Of a stretch of 64,000 bases of DNA, positions 18,049 to 27,292 are shown one piece after another (the first letter of the stretch is position 1; each line of letters starts with the position of its first letter). Position numbers and translations under genes: made by a program. The stretch comes from Opitutia bacterium (lineage in GTDB: Bacteria > Verrucomicrobiota > Verrucomicrobiia > Opitutales > Seribacteraceae). Where the stretch lies: the NCBI GenBank assembly GCA_002686835.1, contig NYYP01000023.1, positions 1 to 64,000 of the forward strand, written 5' to 3'. The notes under the pieces were generated by a model, which did no database searches, was not told where the DNA came from, and worked only from the letters and a program-made list of their open reading frames with translations.

Positions 18049-19440
18049 TTAAGATTGTCCGAGCAGGTAAGCAATGAGTTGGTCTACCTTTTCGTCATCA
18101 TTTTCTAGGTTGCGAAGAGGGTGTCGATCGTCCACGCCCTCACCGTTCCACATAAGGTTTCCATATTTAATATCATTGGAATTTTTAAGCCATTTGGAGA
18201 GGCTTTCCTCATCATTGCGCATCCAGCCTGCAGCCAAAGAAGTCCTAAGACCGTACAATGTAAGATTGGGGCCTTTGGCACCGAGACCTGTACGATTTAC
18301 CGCGTGGCATTGAACACACTGGAGAGACGCAAATAACTGTTTCCCTATCTCATAGTCGTCAGAATGAGCCTTTTCCCAGGCACCTGGATTGAGTTGCGGG
18401 GATTGTCCGGGGGCAATTTGGCGGATGGAGCGGTATTCACGATTCGAACCAGAGCCTAGTTTGGGATCAGCAAAAGATACAAGAGAACCCTTTTCGTAGG
18501 AGGACTGGGGATCATAGGATTTTGTGGCAAGGTTGGGATTTTGAGCGTTCTGAAAACGCTTAACCCATTTGTCAAAATCCTCATCTGTTTGGGCAAGAGC
18601 ACGGAAAGACATGTAAGCATGAGAGTTTCCGCAATACTCGGCGCATTGGCCATAGAACAATCCTCCAACAGGCTCAAATTCATCAGTGAACTTTTGTTTG
18701 GCAAATACTTTGGCCCGCATTTCTCCATCATGAACGGATGGCATAGCCGTGGCAGCATCCGCATCCCCAATAATTTTGCTTTGGTCTGCAATAAACCACA
18801 TGAAATTTTCCTGACCGGGCATCAGGTCCATTTTACCGGCAAGCTTGGGAACCCAAAAACTATGGATTACATCTTCCGTACGGAGGTTGATTCGAACTGC
18901 CTTGGAGGCGGGGAAAACCAATTCGTTGGCTGTAACAATTCCAAACTGGGGATATTCAAAAACCCAGAAAAATCTCTTTCCAGTAACATTAACGGTAATT
19001 GCACCATCGATCTGACTACGGTCGAGCCCGAGTTTTTCCAATGATTCAGTGTCATTGGCATCAGGTACACGGTTGAGCAAGACTATCCCTTGAAGTGTGG
19101 GCACTGCCAAAATGACAAGAATGATAGAGGAGGCGATGATCAGACCAGTCTCAACCATCGAGTTGCCGTGAGATTGCGGAGGCACTTCTTTTGCTTCCTC
19201 GGCAGTCTTTGCCCGATACCGCCAAAGTACATAAAGCAAACATCCACCAACTGCACAAAATAGAAAAATGGTAATCCATACAGAAAGCATGAACACATCG
19301 TATTGATTTTGTGACACCAGACCCTTGGGGTCCAGGGCAGATTGTTTGTGGTCGATTCGGGAACAACTACCTGCGAGAATGAGAAAAATCCCGATTATAA
19401 AATGAGGGATGGAGATGAACTTACGGAAGATGGGTGTCAT
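18049..19440 (-). CDS. ctaC: cytochrome c oxidase subunit II with C-terminal cytochrome c domain
   Basis: This is the CuA subunit that receives electrons from cytochrome c. A signal-like N-terminus with a possible lipobox (LAGSC, Cys 26) is followed by two membrane helices near residues 48-72 and 98-122. The CuA site is complete: VIHSFW (His 193), GQCAEYCGNSHAYM (Cys 266, Cys 270, His 274, Met 277). A fused class I cytochrome c domain carries CVQCH at 375-379, which makes this a caa3-type subunit II. About 40 residues are inserted between the ENFMWF strand and the CuA loop. It is second in the operon, 8 bp after ctaB. Confidence 0.95.
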   Translation of the reverse strand: MTPIFRKFISIPHFIIGIFLILAGSCSRIDHKQSALDPKGLVSQNQYDVFMLSVWITIFLFCAVGGCLLYVLWRYRAKTAEEAKEVPPQSHGNSMVETGLIIASSIILVILAVPTLQGIVLLNRVPDANDTESLEKLGLDRSQIDGAITVNVTGKRFFWVFEYPQFGIVTANELVFPASKAVRINLRTEDVIHSFWVPKLAGKMDLMPGQENFMWFIADQSKIIGDADAATAMPSVHDGEMRAKVFAKQKFTDEFEPVGGLFYGQCAEYCGNSHAYMSFRALAQTDEDFDKWVKRFQNAQNPNLATKSYDPQSSYEKGSLVSFADPKLGSGSNREYRSIRQIAPGQSPQLNPGAWEKAHSDDYEIGKQLFASLQCVQCHAVNRTGLGAKGPNLTLYGLRTSLAAGWMRNDEESLSKWLKNSNDIKYGNLMWNGEGVDDRHPLRNLENDDEKVDQLIAYLLGQS

Positions 19441-19448
19441 GGTTGGTT

Positions 19449-20420
19449 TTATAAATATCTGTCTACAACTAGAGCGGCAAAAAGAAGAGGTAAGTAAATG
19501 ATGGTAACGAAAAATAACTTTTTGGCGGTAAGATCACGATCGGGCGAGGTAAGAAAACGAACCGCAGGAATAAGTAAGTAAAGAGATAAGACCACCGAAG
19601 ATGCAAAATAAAATATACCAGGCCGTGATTGCTCGATGGGCAAAATGTAGGGGCAGAATACAAATAGTGTTAGAAGAAAGGAATAAATCAGGCTTTTGCG
19701 AGCCAATGATCTTCCTTCAGGGTCTCCCAATTGGTGGAGTTTGAACCCGCCCTTGGAGTAATCCTCCCTGAAATTCCAGGCGATCGCCATAAAATGCGGG
19801 AGTTGCCAGGCAAAGAGAATGCCAAATAAAATCCAGCCATATGTGGTTGGTGCACCTTCTGCAGCCACCCAACCAATCAACGGGGGCAAGGCTCCCGAAA
19901 CTGCTCCGACTTCCGTGGCGTAGGGACTACGCTTTTTCATAGGGGTGTAAAGCAGGAGGTAGATTGCTAAAGTGGCAAGCGTGAGGATAGCAGCCCATTG
20001 GTTGGTGCCAGTCCAAAGTATATATATACCAAGAGAAGAAAGGATGATGCCGAATGCGACCGCAAATTCCGGGCTGATAAGACCGGACGGAAGCGGGCGG
20101 GATGCAGTTCTCGCCATTTGGGCGTCCTCATACCGTTCCATCCATTGATTGAGTGCAGCCGCTCCGCCGGCGGCAAGTGCAGTGCCGATTGTAAGGGAGA
20201 CGAATATGGACAAGTCAGACTGCAGCGGTTCACGCACAAGGTAGCCGAGCGAAGCAGTGAAAACAGAAAGCAGGCTAAGTCTCGGTTTTGTCAATTCGTA
20301 CATTCCATGCAGGGAAAATCCCGGCGTACTTGAAAGCGAGCCGGGGTGGGGCTTAGCTGGTATGGGTTTTCCTAGACTCACGTCAGTAGAATTTCTAATG
20401 GTTCGATTATGATTAAGCAA
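19449..20420 (-). CDS. ctaB: protoheme IX farnesyltransferase (heme O synthase)
   Basis: This UbiA-family membrane prenyltransferase adds a farnesyl group to heme B, giving heme O for the aa3 oxidase encoded next to it. The prenyl-diphosphate motif is LNQWMERYEDAQMARTASRPLPSG, and about nine helices are visible. The ORF-track start is a TTG. The proline-rich first 39 residues are not typical, and the ATG at 20303 (MYELTKPRLSLL) would give a more usual 284-residue protein, so the start is uncertain. It is the first gene of the minus-strand oxidase operon; ctaC follows after 8 bp. No ctaA is visible. Confidence 0.93.
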   Translation of the reverse strand: MLNHNRTIRNSTDVSLGKPIPAKPHPGSLSSTPGFSLHGMYELTKPRLSLLSVFTASLGYLVREPLQSDLSIFVSLTIGTALAAGGAAALNQWMERYEDAQMARTASRPLPSGLISPEFAVAFGIILSSLGIYILWTGTNQWAAILTLATLAIYLLLYTPMKKRSPYATEVGAVSGALPPLIGWVAAEGAPTTYGWILFGILFAWQLPHFMAIAWNFREDYSKGGFKLHQLGDPEGRSLARKSLIYSFLLTLFVFCPYILPIEQSRPGIFYFASSVVLSLYLLIPAVRFLTSPDRDLTAKKLFFVTIIYLPLLFAALVVDRYL

Positions 20421-20595
20421 ACAAAAGCAATCAAGGTGATAGCTATATTATTATACATTGAAAGCTCAGCTTATAATTCGTTGCAGTTTCGTTAACTTTA
20501 CCTTGGTTGACCCTTGTGTTCATAATACTGATCCAATCTGGTGTAAATTATACAAAGGCATGGCCTTTCTCTAATTGAAATTGCCTGAATGATGA

Positions 20596-21546
20596 ATGCC
20601 CGATAAGAAGAATAGCGTGAAATTTCTTGCTCATACACTGTTGTTAGCTGGCAGCTTGTTCCTTTTTTCTTGCGATAAACCGGGCACCGCCTCAGTGAAG
20701 CATTTTTCCCTCAAGAGTGAAGAATTAAGGGGGCGGGTAATTGAAGCGGATCTTAACAACAGCATGGTTAGGGTGGAGGTTCTTGCCTGTGGAGAGGGGT
20801 TGTCAAAAGAATGGGGCGGATATTCTGGTTTTGAGAAGTCATTTGCAGTGCAACCAGGTGATCTTAACTTACTACGGAACCCAAACACTTTCCGGGCCAC
20901 GACCCAACAAACATTTACCCCTACGCAAGGGGCTGGTTATTTGCTGACCTATGTTTGGCCGGACGATCGTTCAGAAAGAATCAGGGTAAACAATGTAAAC
21001 CGTCTTCTTAGAAGAGATACTTTAAGCATGGGTGACAGTATGATTCGTTCCGTTGGAGATACTCTCCCGCCTTTTGCTCTTTACGACCAGGACGGCGAGG
21101 TTCTCACGACTGATTATTTCGATGGTTCTGTAACCGTACTGAATTTTATCTTTACCCGATGTTCTATTGCGGAAATGTGCCCTGCTTCGACCCTTAGAAT
21201 GAAAAAATTGCAACGTCTGGCCAAGCAGACCAAAGTTCAACATGTAAAGTTTCTTTCAATCACCCTGGATCCTGACTTTGACACGCCAGGCGTTCTTAAG
21301 TCCTATGCCCGGGCTTATGATTTGGATGAGGAAAACTTCCGCTTGGGCACAGCGAATAAAGCAACCATTGACGATCTTACCCGGCAATTTGGTATTTTCC
21401 GCAAAAATGTGGATGATTTGCCTTTGGATCACACCATGCGGACTATGATCATTAATTCAAAGCGACAAATCATTTACCAGTTTCCAGGCAGTCAATGGTC
21501 CGCAGAAGATTTCTTGTCCCGCCTGCCTGAAGGAGTGGAAGGATAA
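20596..21546 (+). CDS. SCO1/SenC family copper chaperone lipoprotein
   Basis: SCO proteins deliver copper to the CuA site of oxidase subunit II. The N-terminus carries a lipobox (LFLFSC, Cys 26). A thioredoxin-like SCO domain occupies about residues 150-316, with FTRCSIAEMCP. The copper cysteines are at 189 and 195, a C-x5-C spacing instead of the classic C-x3-C, and the third ligand His 279 is in PLDHTMR. Residues ~35-140 form an extra N-terminal region beginning LRGRVIEADLNNSMVRVEV. This looks like a degenerate CusF-type beta-barrel without obvious metal ligands. The gene is divergent from ctaB and 10 bp upstream of the HLHP protein. Confidence 0.88.
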   Translation: MPDKKNSVKFLAHTLLLAGSLFLFSCDKPGTASVKHFSLKSEELRGRVIEADLNNSMVRVEVLACGEGLSKEWGGYSGFEKSFAVQPGDLNLLRNPNTFRATTQQTFTPTQGAGYLLTYVWPDDRSERIRVNNVNRLLRRDTLSMGDSMIRSVGDTLPPFALYDQDGEVLTTDYFDGSVTVLNFIFTRCSIAEMCPASTLRMKKLQRLAKQTKVQHVKFLSITLDPDFDTPGVLKSYARAYDLDEENFRLGTANKATIDDLTRQFGIFRKNVDDLPLDHTMRTMIINSKRQIIYQFPGSQWSAEDFLSRLPEGVEG

Positions 21547-21556
21547 AATAATAACT

Positions 21557-22465
21557 ATGAAAAATTTACTTTCATCCAAGTACTCCCCCATGTTTCTGAT
21601 GGTTCCGTTTGTGGCCTTATATTTGATTGTTCGTTCCTTGCCTGTTGAACAATGTGACTTTCTGCATGAGGAAACCTACAATTTGGAGGGGGAACTTGAT
21701 TATTGTGGCCCTGGAGACACTGGGTTTATTGATCTTTCCTTACGTAAGTGGCCCATGAGCCTAAACTTCCGACCACTTGATACCTTGGAAATTGGCAAGC
21801 CCTGCCGTTTTGAGATGAATATTAAACAGGCGGATGGATCACCTTTGAGTGAGGATGATGTGGCACTTAGTCATTCCCAGAAAATCCATCTGCTTGCGAT
21901 CGATCCAAGCCTGGCAGATTATCAGCACCTACACCCCCAAGCTGATCCTCTATTTAAGGGTATTTGGCGGTTTAAACTCACTCCGAAAAAAGCGGGAAAT
22001 TACCGGGTCTATCTAGACTTGATCCCTCTGCGAAGCCCGCGCCGTGTTCTGCTGGGTGCATCATTCACAGTGCCGGGAGATGTGGGCAACCTTTCCCTGT
22101 CCGAAGGGGGGGGCGTCTACTCCGTGAATGATCGGACATTCAGGATTGAGTCTATTGGCGGGAATGGGTCTGATTCCGAAATTCTTCTGAGATTCACCGC
22201 ACAAGACAAGGAAGGGGATGACCTGCCATTGAGGCCGGTTATGGGAGCCTTTGCCCATTTGGTTGCTTTTGAACCGAATACCGATGGATTTGCCCATTTA
22301 CACCCCTTGGAGTATGAACCGCCTCAGTCCGCGGAAGAAACTAGAGCAGGACCTTTAACTTTTAGTTTTAAATCCCCCGCAAACGGGCATTACAGGTTGT
22401 GGGCCCAAATCAAAGTGGCTGAGGATGAAGAGGAAAGTTTCCTGCCCTTTGATTTAAAGATCTGA
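21557..22465 (+). CDS. membrane-anchored protein with two HLHP domains, possible metal handling
   Basis: I do not recognise a named family with confidence. The 302-residue protein has an N-terminal membrane anchor (about residues 11-27), then two related beta-rich units. Unit one has KIHLLAIDPSLADYQHLHPQ (His 111, HLHP at 124-127) and GNYRVYLDL. Unit two has FAHLVAFEPNTDGFAHLHPL (His 234, HLHP at 247-250) and GHYRLWAQI. The repeated His spacing suggests metal binding. It is 10 bp after the SCO gene and probably co-transcribed, so a role in copper delivery or oxidase maturation is plausible but inferred. The 3' end is convergent with folA (3-bp gap). Confidence 0.7.
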   Translation: MKNLLSSKYSPMFLMVPFVALYLIVRSLPVEQCDFLHEETYNLEGELDYCGPGDTGFIDLSLRKWPMSLNFRPLDTLEIGKPCRFEMNIKQADGSPLSEDDVALSHSQKIHLLAIDPSLADYQHLHPQADPLFKGIWRFKLTPKKAGNYRVYLDLIPLRSPRRVLLGASFTVPGDVGNLSLSEGGGVYSVNDRTFRIESIGGNGSDSEILLRFTAQDKEGDDLPLRPVMGAFAHLVAFEPNTDGFAHLHPLEYEPPQSAEETRAGPLTFSFKSPANGHYRLWAQIKVAEDEEESFLPFDLKI

Positions 22466-22468
22466 GAA

Positions 22469-22954
22469 TTACTGTTCCGGGATACGAACCCATCTTCGTA
22501 AAAGAAAGTGTTCATTTTCTTCCAAAGTCTCTAAGGGTTCAAATCTGGATTTGTATTCGGGAAAGAATGCGTCCCCATCAGGAACCTTCTGCCGGACTTC
22601 AGTGAGGAAGAGTTCATGGCAAAGTGGCAGGGTTAGTGTATAAATCTCCCCACCCCCAATGATGAATAAAGTCTTTTCGGGCGAAAGAGTTGCCCTGACT
22701 TCATCGAGAGATCGAAAAACCTGCATGCCATCCTCTGCCTGGGAGGTCCTGCTTAGTACCCAGTTTTGTCTTCCCGGTAAAGGTCCGGGCAGGGAGTCCC
22801 AGGTCTTTCTACCCATGAGAATAGTGCTGCCCATGGTGATTTTTTTAAACCATTTGAGATCACCAGGGAGACGCCATGGCAAATCGCCTTTTCTGCCAAT
22901 TACCCCATCCTCAGAGATCGCAACAATGGCTTTGTATGGAAACGATGAGTTCAC
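22469..22954 (-). CDS. folA: dihydrofolate reductase
   Basis: This enzyme reduces dihydrofolate to tetrahydrofolate with NADPH. It has 161 residues, a normal length, with [32 protein letters not shown] (Trp of the M20-loop region and the catalytic acid) and [17 protein letters not shown]. The cofactor-site IIGGGEIY comes further on. Its ATG overlaps the thyA stop codon as ATGA, so it is translationally coupled to thyA. The two enzymes form the thymidylate cycle. Confidence 0.96.
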   Translation of the reverse strand: MNSSFPYKAIVAISEDGVIGRKGDLPWRLPGDLKWFKKITMGSTILMGRKTWDSLPGPLPGRQNWVLSRTSQAEDGMQVFRSLDEVRATLSPEKTLFIIGGGEIYTLTLPLCHELFLTEVRQKVPDGDAFFPEYKSRFEPLETLEENEHFLLRRWVRIPEQ

Positions 22955-23748
22955 ACAGCTATTGGTGCTTTGATGGTGGGATGGGGGTCGTAGTCCACCA
23001 GCTCGAAATCTTCAAACCGAAAGTCAGTAATTTCTTTTTGATCTCCATGAATGAGCATGGTTGGCTTGGGTCGGGGCTCACGAGACAGCTGGAGCTCAGC
23101 TTGCTCCCGATGATTTGCATAAAGGTGTAAGTCTCCAAAGGTATGAACAAATTCATGAGCCTGCAAATCACAGATTTTGGCGATCATCATGGTTAAGAGG
23201 GCATAAGATGCGATATTAAAGGGAACGCCAAGGAAAAGATCGGCACTCCTTTGGTAGAGCTGACAACTTAACCTGCCATCAGCCACATAGAACTGAAAAA
23301 GAGCATGACAGGGAGGCAGGGCCATGAGATGGAGCTCTCCTGGGTTCCAGGCACAGACAAGGTGTCGGCGACTGTCTGGTTGTTGGCGGATGGAGCGAAT
23401 AACCTCATCAATTTGGTTGATTGATCCACTGCCGTCGGGCTTATTCCAGTCAGTCCACTGGGCTCCATAAACCCTACCCAAATCACCGTTTTCATCGGCC
23501 CATTCATCCCAGATACTGACCCTGTTCTCGTTAAGGTATTTTACATTTGTGTCCCCTTGAAGAAACCAGAGGAGTTCATAAATGATGGAGCGAAGATGTA
23601 ATTTTTTTGTGGTCAGCAGAGGGAAGCCGTCGTGCAGGGAAAACCTTGCCTGTTCACCAAAAACTGACCAAGTGCCCGTACCCGTACGGTCATCTCGGTA
23701 AACACCATGATCAATGATGCGTTGCAACATATTTAAATAAGTCTTCAT
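22951..23748 (-). CDS. thyA: thymidylate synthase
   Basis: This methylates dUMP to dTMP using methylene-tetrahydrofolate. The catalytic Cys lies in [13 protein letters not shown]; other signatures are [46 protein letters not shown] and [11 protein letters not shown] chose the ATG at 23748 ([15 protein letters not shown]), which matches the usual ThyA N-terminus; the ORF track starts nine codons upstream. At 265 residues it is typical. folA follows with an ATGA overlap. Confidence 0.97.
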   Translation of the reverse strand: MKTYLNMLQRIIDHGVYRDDRTGTGTWSVFGEQARFSLHDGFPLLTTKKLHLRSIIYELLWFLQGDTNVKYLNENRVSIWDEWADENGDLGRVYGAQWTDWNKPDGSGSINQIDEVIRSIRQQPDSRRHLVCAWNPGELHLMALPPCHALFQFYVADGRLSCQLYQRSADLFLGVPFNIASYALLTMMIAKICDLQAHEFVHTFGDLHLYANHREQAELQLSREPRPKPTMLIHGDQKEITDFRFEDFELVDYDPHPTIKAPIAV

Positions 23749-23785
23749 CAGCTGGGTGGGATCATTCTTGATCAAAAGTGATTAA

Positions 23786-24628
23786 ATGCATATTGTTTTA
23801 TTTATGAGCGGTTACGGAAAGTCGAGGCTATCCTTCGTCTTTTGTGTGCTGTTCCTTTTTGGCTCCACCAATCTGTCCGCTCAGTTGAAGGCAAATGATT
23901 TTACCAAACGGGTGGGAATTTTTGACGGGAAAATGAGTTCATTAAGTGGTCGTGCGTCCAAATTTAACCGTGTCAGTTCTTCTTCTTACCGCCGAATTTC
24001 TGTGGAGGAGTGGCCTGCTCATTTTTCTCCCTTTGGGGGAAAAAGATTTCCCATGGGTTCAGCAAAGATTTGGGGAGGTGAGAGGGTTCCCTCATCCAGA
24101 ATGGAGATCAAGACACCATTGAATGATCAAATTGCCAATGAGACTTCGCAACGGGCAACGAATCAAAATCTGAGTAAGCACGACCCTGCGGCCAATGCGG
24201 TCGAGTTTCGGGATGCCTATTATGCCCGCCTGAATGACCGGGTGGATGAGTGGATGGAAAAAGTCAACAACATGTCCCTTCAGGATATTAACCGATATCA
24301 ATTTCGGCGTGGCCGATCGAAAGAACCGGGTTTTCCCGTGCAGCGCGCAGGAGCTGCTGGCATGAAAGATGCCCGCAGAGAATCAACTGTAAGAAGCAGT
24401 GGCTTACCTTCAGCCCCTGAGGCATCTGCAGTCGGCAACAATCAATACTGGATGGGACCCAGAAAAATAAATAACACAAGTTCTTCAATCGGTTTGGGCC
24501 AAGATACCAAGGTCCAAAGGCAAGCTCCATCTTTACGGACCAATCCATCGAAGCAAAATTTTAAGGCCAGCCCAAAGCCCATCCTGGGTCCCAAGACCAT
24601 TCGTGTTGAAGTAGGTGGGTCGGAATGA
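23786..24628 (+). CDS. secreted hypothetical protein, basic and Ser/Arg-rich
   Basis: I do not recognise this 280-residue protein. A probable signal peptide is visible (SFVFCVLFLFGSTNLSAQ). The mature part is rich in Ser, Arg, Asn and Pro and largely low complexity. Two better-defined patches are EEWPAHFSPFGGKRFPMGSAKIW and a helical FRDAYYARLNDRVDEWMEKVNNMSLQDINRYQFRRGR. It starts 37 bp from the divergent thyA and ends 57 bp before tRNA-Val. Periplasmic or envelope location is inferred from the signal only. No catalytic motif is visible. Confidence 0.7.
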   Translation: MHIVLFMSGYGKSRLSFVFCVLFLFGSTNLSAQLKANDFTKRVGIFDGKMSSLSGRASKFNRVSSSSYRRISVEEWPAHFSPFGGKRFPMGSAKIWGGERVPSSRMEIKTPLNDQIANETSQRATNQNLSKHDPAANAVEFRDAYYARLNDRVDEWMEKVNNMSLQDINRYQFRRGRSKEPGFPVQRAGAAGMKDARRESTVRSSGLPSAPEASAVGNNQYWMGPRKINNTSSSIGLGQDTKVQRQAPSLRTNPSKQNFKASPKPILGPKTIRVEVGGSE

Positions 24629-24635
24629 TTCACGC

Positions 24636-24663
24636 TTGCCACAACCCGCCAGATTCTTACTTT
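24636..24663 (+). promoter_or_regulatory. possible sigma70-like promoter of tRNA-Val
   Basis: TTGCCA and TACTTT are separated by 16 bp and end 22 bp before the tRNA-Val 5' end. The -35 box is good and the -10 box poor, so this is only a weak candidate. Confidence 0.3.
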
Positions 24664-24685
24664 AGTACCTTTTAAATTTAGTAAC

Positions 24686-24762
24686 GGACGGCTAGCTCAG
24701 TTGGTTAGAGCGACTGGTTTACACCCAGTAGGTCACAGGTTCGAGTCCTGTGCCGTCCACCA
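24686..24762 (+). tRNA. tRNA-Val (anticodon TAC)
   Basis: The acceptor stem GGACGGC/GCCGTCC pairs perfectly. The D arm is GCTC...GAGC. The anticodon stem ACTGG/CCAGT holds the loop TTTACAC, giving anticodon TAC (valine, GTA). The T arm has the canonical GGTTCGAGTCC. The discriminator A and a genomically encoded CCA end the 77-nt gene. It lies between the secreted hypothetical protein and ilvH. Confidence 0.97.
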
Positions 24763-24786
24763 TAACTTTCCCCATAACCAAATTCT

Positions 24787-25272
24787 ATGCGCCACGTCAT
24801 TTCCGTTCTAGTAGAAAATAAATTCGGAGTTCTTGCCCGGATTGCCGGTCTTTTCAGCGGGCGTGGTTTTAATATAGACACACTTAATGTTGCTCCCACT
24901 CATTCAGATGGCCGTTCCCGAATAACTGCCACTCTTAATGGAGATGAGAAAGCCCTCGATCAATGTATTAAGCAATTGGACAAGCTGGTCGATGTCATCC
25001 AAGTGGAAAATTACCATGGGGATGAGGCAGTGGGAAGAGAGTTGGTATTGCTCAAAGTGGATGCCAACTCCAAAACACGTCCTGAAATTACTCAGATATG
25101 CGATGTTTTTCGCGGAAAAATAATCGATGTGGCTCCCGCCAGCCTGATCATCGAGGCGACGGGGAATGAAAACAAAATCAAAGCATTTTTGAACCTGCTC
25201 GAATCGTTTGGGGTCACCGAGCTTGCCCGTACCGGTGTGGTCTCCCTTAGGCGAGGGTTGAGCGAAGAATAA
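24787..25272 (+). CDS. ilvH: acetolactate synthase small (regulatory) subunit
   Basis: This ACT-domain regulatory subunit activates the large acetolactate synthase subunit and confers valine feedback inhibition. The N-terminal ACT domain reads HVISVLVENKFGVLARIAGLFSGRGFNIDTLNVAPT. The C-terminal half has the family pattern RELVLLKVDA and EATGNENKIKAFLNLL, ending in TGVVSLRRG. Length of 161 residues is typical. The large subunit ilvB is not adjacent. ilvC follows after 53 bp, giving a branched-chain amino acid pair. No Shine-Dalgarno sequence is visible. Confidence 0.95.
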   Translation: MRHVISVLVENKFGVLARIAGLFSGRGFNIDTLNVAPTHSDGRSRITATLNGDEKALDQCIKQLDKLVDVIQVENYHGDEAVGRELVLLKVDANSKTRPEITQICDVFRGKIIDVAPASLIIEATGNENKIKAFLNLLESFGVTELARTGVVSLRRGLSEE

Positions 25273-25325
25273 TTTATAATCGAAACGATAATCCATATAT
25301 AACCTGGTAATCCCAAAAAAGTAAA

Positions 25326-26354
25326 ATGCCTGCGAAAGTATACACGCACAAAGAGGCGAAAATCACCCCTCTAAAAAAGAAAACGCTCGCCGTCATCGGT
25401 TACGGCTCTCAAGGACATGCTCATGCCCTTAATTTAAAGGAGAGCGGATTAAATGTAATCATCGGTTTGTACAAAGGAAGCAAATCTATTCGGGTCGCAA
25501 AGCGACATGGATTTGAAGTTTTTGAAGTTGCAGAAGCGGTGCAGAAAGCCGATGTGATCATGATTGGAGTGCCGGACATGAAGCAGGCGGAAGTCTATGA
25601 TTCAGAGATCAAACCGAACCTTTCCAAAGGCAAAACCCTTTTGTTTACCCACGGATTTGCCATACATTTTGGACTGATCAAACCACCCCGCGGAGTCAGT
25701 GTGATCATGGTTGCACCCAAGGGACCAGGTCACTTGGTTCGATCACAATTTAAAGAAGGCAAAGGCGTACCCGCATTATTTGCTGTTCTCAAGGGATCAT
25801 CCAAAGATTCCAAAAAAATCGCCCTTGCCTGGGCAGCGGGAGTTGGCGGGGCAAGAGCAGGTATTCTTGAGACCACATTTAAGGAAGAAACAGAAACCGA
25901 TTTGTTCGGGGAGCAGGCTGTTCTATGTGGGGGGGCATCTGCCTTAGTGCAGGCTGGTTTTGAAACTTTGGTTGAAGCAGGCTATGCTCCTGAAATGGCC
26001 TACTTCGAATGTTTGCATGAGCTAAAACTCATTGTTGATCTGATGATTGAGTCTGGCATTGCCGGCATGCGGTTTTCGGTCTCCGAAACAGCCAAGTATG
26101 GGGACATTACCCGTGGGCCCCGCGTGGTGAACGCCAATGTTAAGAAATCCATGAAGTCCATTCTTAAGGAAATACAAAGCGGTAAGTTTGCCAAGGAGTG
26201 GATTAAGGAACACCAGGCAGGATTGCCCAACTACAACAAATTACTTCAGGACGGGGAAAATCATCCAATTGAAGTGACCGGTAGAAGTTTACGTGCCGTC
26301 ATGCCGTGGATACCCAAGAAAAATATCAAGGGGGCACAGGCTTCCTATTCTTGA
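25326..26354 (+). CDS. ilvC: ketol-acid reductoisomerase
   Basis: This enzyme isomerises and reduces acetolactate or acetohydroxybutyrate in valine, leucine and isoleucine synthesis. The Rossmann loop is [19 protein letters not shown], followed by the cofactor-specificity loop GLYKGSKS. Other markers are [23 protein letters not shown] and the magnesium/substrate-site [15 protein letters not shown]-like segment (seen here as [15 protein letters not shown]). It is the short class I form (342 residues). It lies 53 bp after ilvH. Confidence 0.97.
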   Translation: MPAKVYTHKEAKITPLKKKTLAVIGYGSQGHAHALNLKESGLNVIIGLYKGSKSIRVAKRHGFEVFEVAEAVQKADVIMIGVPDMKQAEVYDSEIKPNLSKGKTLLFTHGFAIHFGLIKPPRGVSVIMVAPKGPGHLVRSQFKEGKGVPALFAVLKGSSKDSKKIALAWAAGVGGARAGILETTFKEETETDLFGEQAVLCGGASALVQAGFETLVEAGYAPEMAYFECLHELKLIVDLMIESGIAGMRFSVSETAKYGDITRGPRVVNANVKKSMKSILKEIQSGKFAKEWIKEHQAGLPNYNKLLQDGENHPIEVTGRSLRAVMPWIPKKNIKGAQASYS

Positions 26355-26437
26355 TATTATTTTCCAAGGTTGGGTTTAAGGGAAAATACCCAACGGGGAT
26401 CATTAGGATGTTCCCTTGACCTTGTGCGAAGAACAAA

Positions 26438-27292
26438 ATGAGTAAGCCACTTGTTTTAGCAACAAGAAGGAGTCCTTTGGCTATGTGCCAAGCGGAGTTG
26501 GTTGCTGGCAGGATTGTAGAAAAGACCGGTCAGGAAGTTGTTCTTTTGCCCATGCTTACAACTGGAGACAGGCAGTCACAGTGGTCGCTGGAACAGTCTG
26601 GAGGAAAAGGTTTGTTTACCAAAGAACTCGAGCAAGCACTTCTGGACGGTCGGGCCGATCTGGCTGTTCATAGTGCCAAGGATATGCCCACTGAAATGCC
26701 TGATAATCTTGGATTGGTTGCCTTTCTTCCTCGCGAAGACCCAGTTGATATTTTTGTATGCAAGGAAGGCGTGGCTCAGCCCAAAATTATTGCTACGGGA
26801 AGTCCACGCAGAAGAGCACAGGCGACCAAGCTGTTTCCTGAGGCAAAATGGATAGAACTTCGTGGAAATGTCGAGACCAGGCTGAGAAAAATTTCCCAAG
26901 GAGTTGAAGCAGAAGCCACACTCCTTGCTGCTGCCGGGTTGAAAAGACTTAAGATAGATCATTTTCCCGGTTTGTCTTTTCGCCGATTAAGCCTGCAAGA
27001 AATGGTTCCTGCTCCTGGTCAGGGAGCGATCGCAGTTCAGGCACGGGTTGGGCATAGCCAAGAATATGACAAAATTAATGATGGCCAGACTGAAAATGCG
27101 GTAAAAATTGAGCGGGCTGTGCTTAACGCATTTGGCGGAGGCTGCCAGGTCGCACTGGGTGCAAATTATTGTGGCTCAACCGATCAGCTAAGCTTTTTTC
27201 ACGAGAAATGTGGAATAAAAAGCTTGAGGATTGCCGGGAGAGCACAAACAGATTGGATGGATGAATTGACCGGATGGACGAAGAACAAATAA
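26438..27292 (+). CDS. hemC: hydroxymethylbilane synthase (porphobilinogen deaminase)
   Basis: This enzyme joins four porphobilinogens into hydroxymethylbilane. Its markers are LATRRSPLAMCQAE, TTGDR, FTKELEQALLDGRADLAVHSAKDMPTE, GTGSPRRRAQ-type sequence (here ATGSPRRRAQ) and GNVETRLRK. The cofactor-attachment Cys is in FGGGCQVALGA. At 284 residues it is slightly short at the C-terminus compared with the ~310 of E. coli. The last 19 bp overlap the start of the CobA-HemD fusion, so the two are translationally coupled. Confidence 0.95.
   Translation: MSKPLVLATRRSPLAMCQAELVAGRIVEKTGQEVVLLPMLTTGDRQSQWSLEQSGGKGLFTKELEQALLDGRADLAVHSAKDMPTEMPDNLGLVAFLPREDPVDIFVCKEGVAQPKIIATGSPRRRAQATKLFPEAKWIELRGNVETRLRKISQGVEAEATLLAAAGLKRLKIDHFPGLSFRRLSLQEMVPAPGQGAIAVQARVGHSQEYDKINDGQTENAVKIERAVLNAFGGGCQVALGANYCGSTDQLSFFHEKCGIKSLRIAGRAQTDWMDELTGWTKNK

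Noticed and set aside
20421-20595. Divergent promoters between ctaB and the SCO gene
   Set aside because: Several TATAAT-like and TTGACC-like strings are present, but none has a suitable partner at 16-18 bp, so I did not annotate a site.
26369-26394. GTTGGGT/ACCCAAC hairpin after ilvC
   Set aside because: The 7-bp stem has a 12-nt loop and no T run, and hemC follows in the same direction. I do not call it a terminator.
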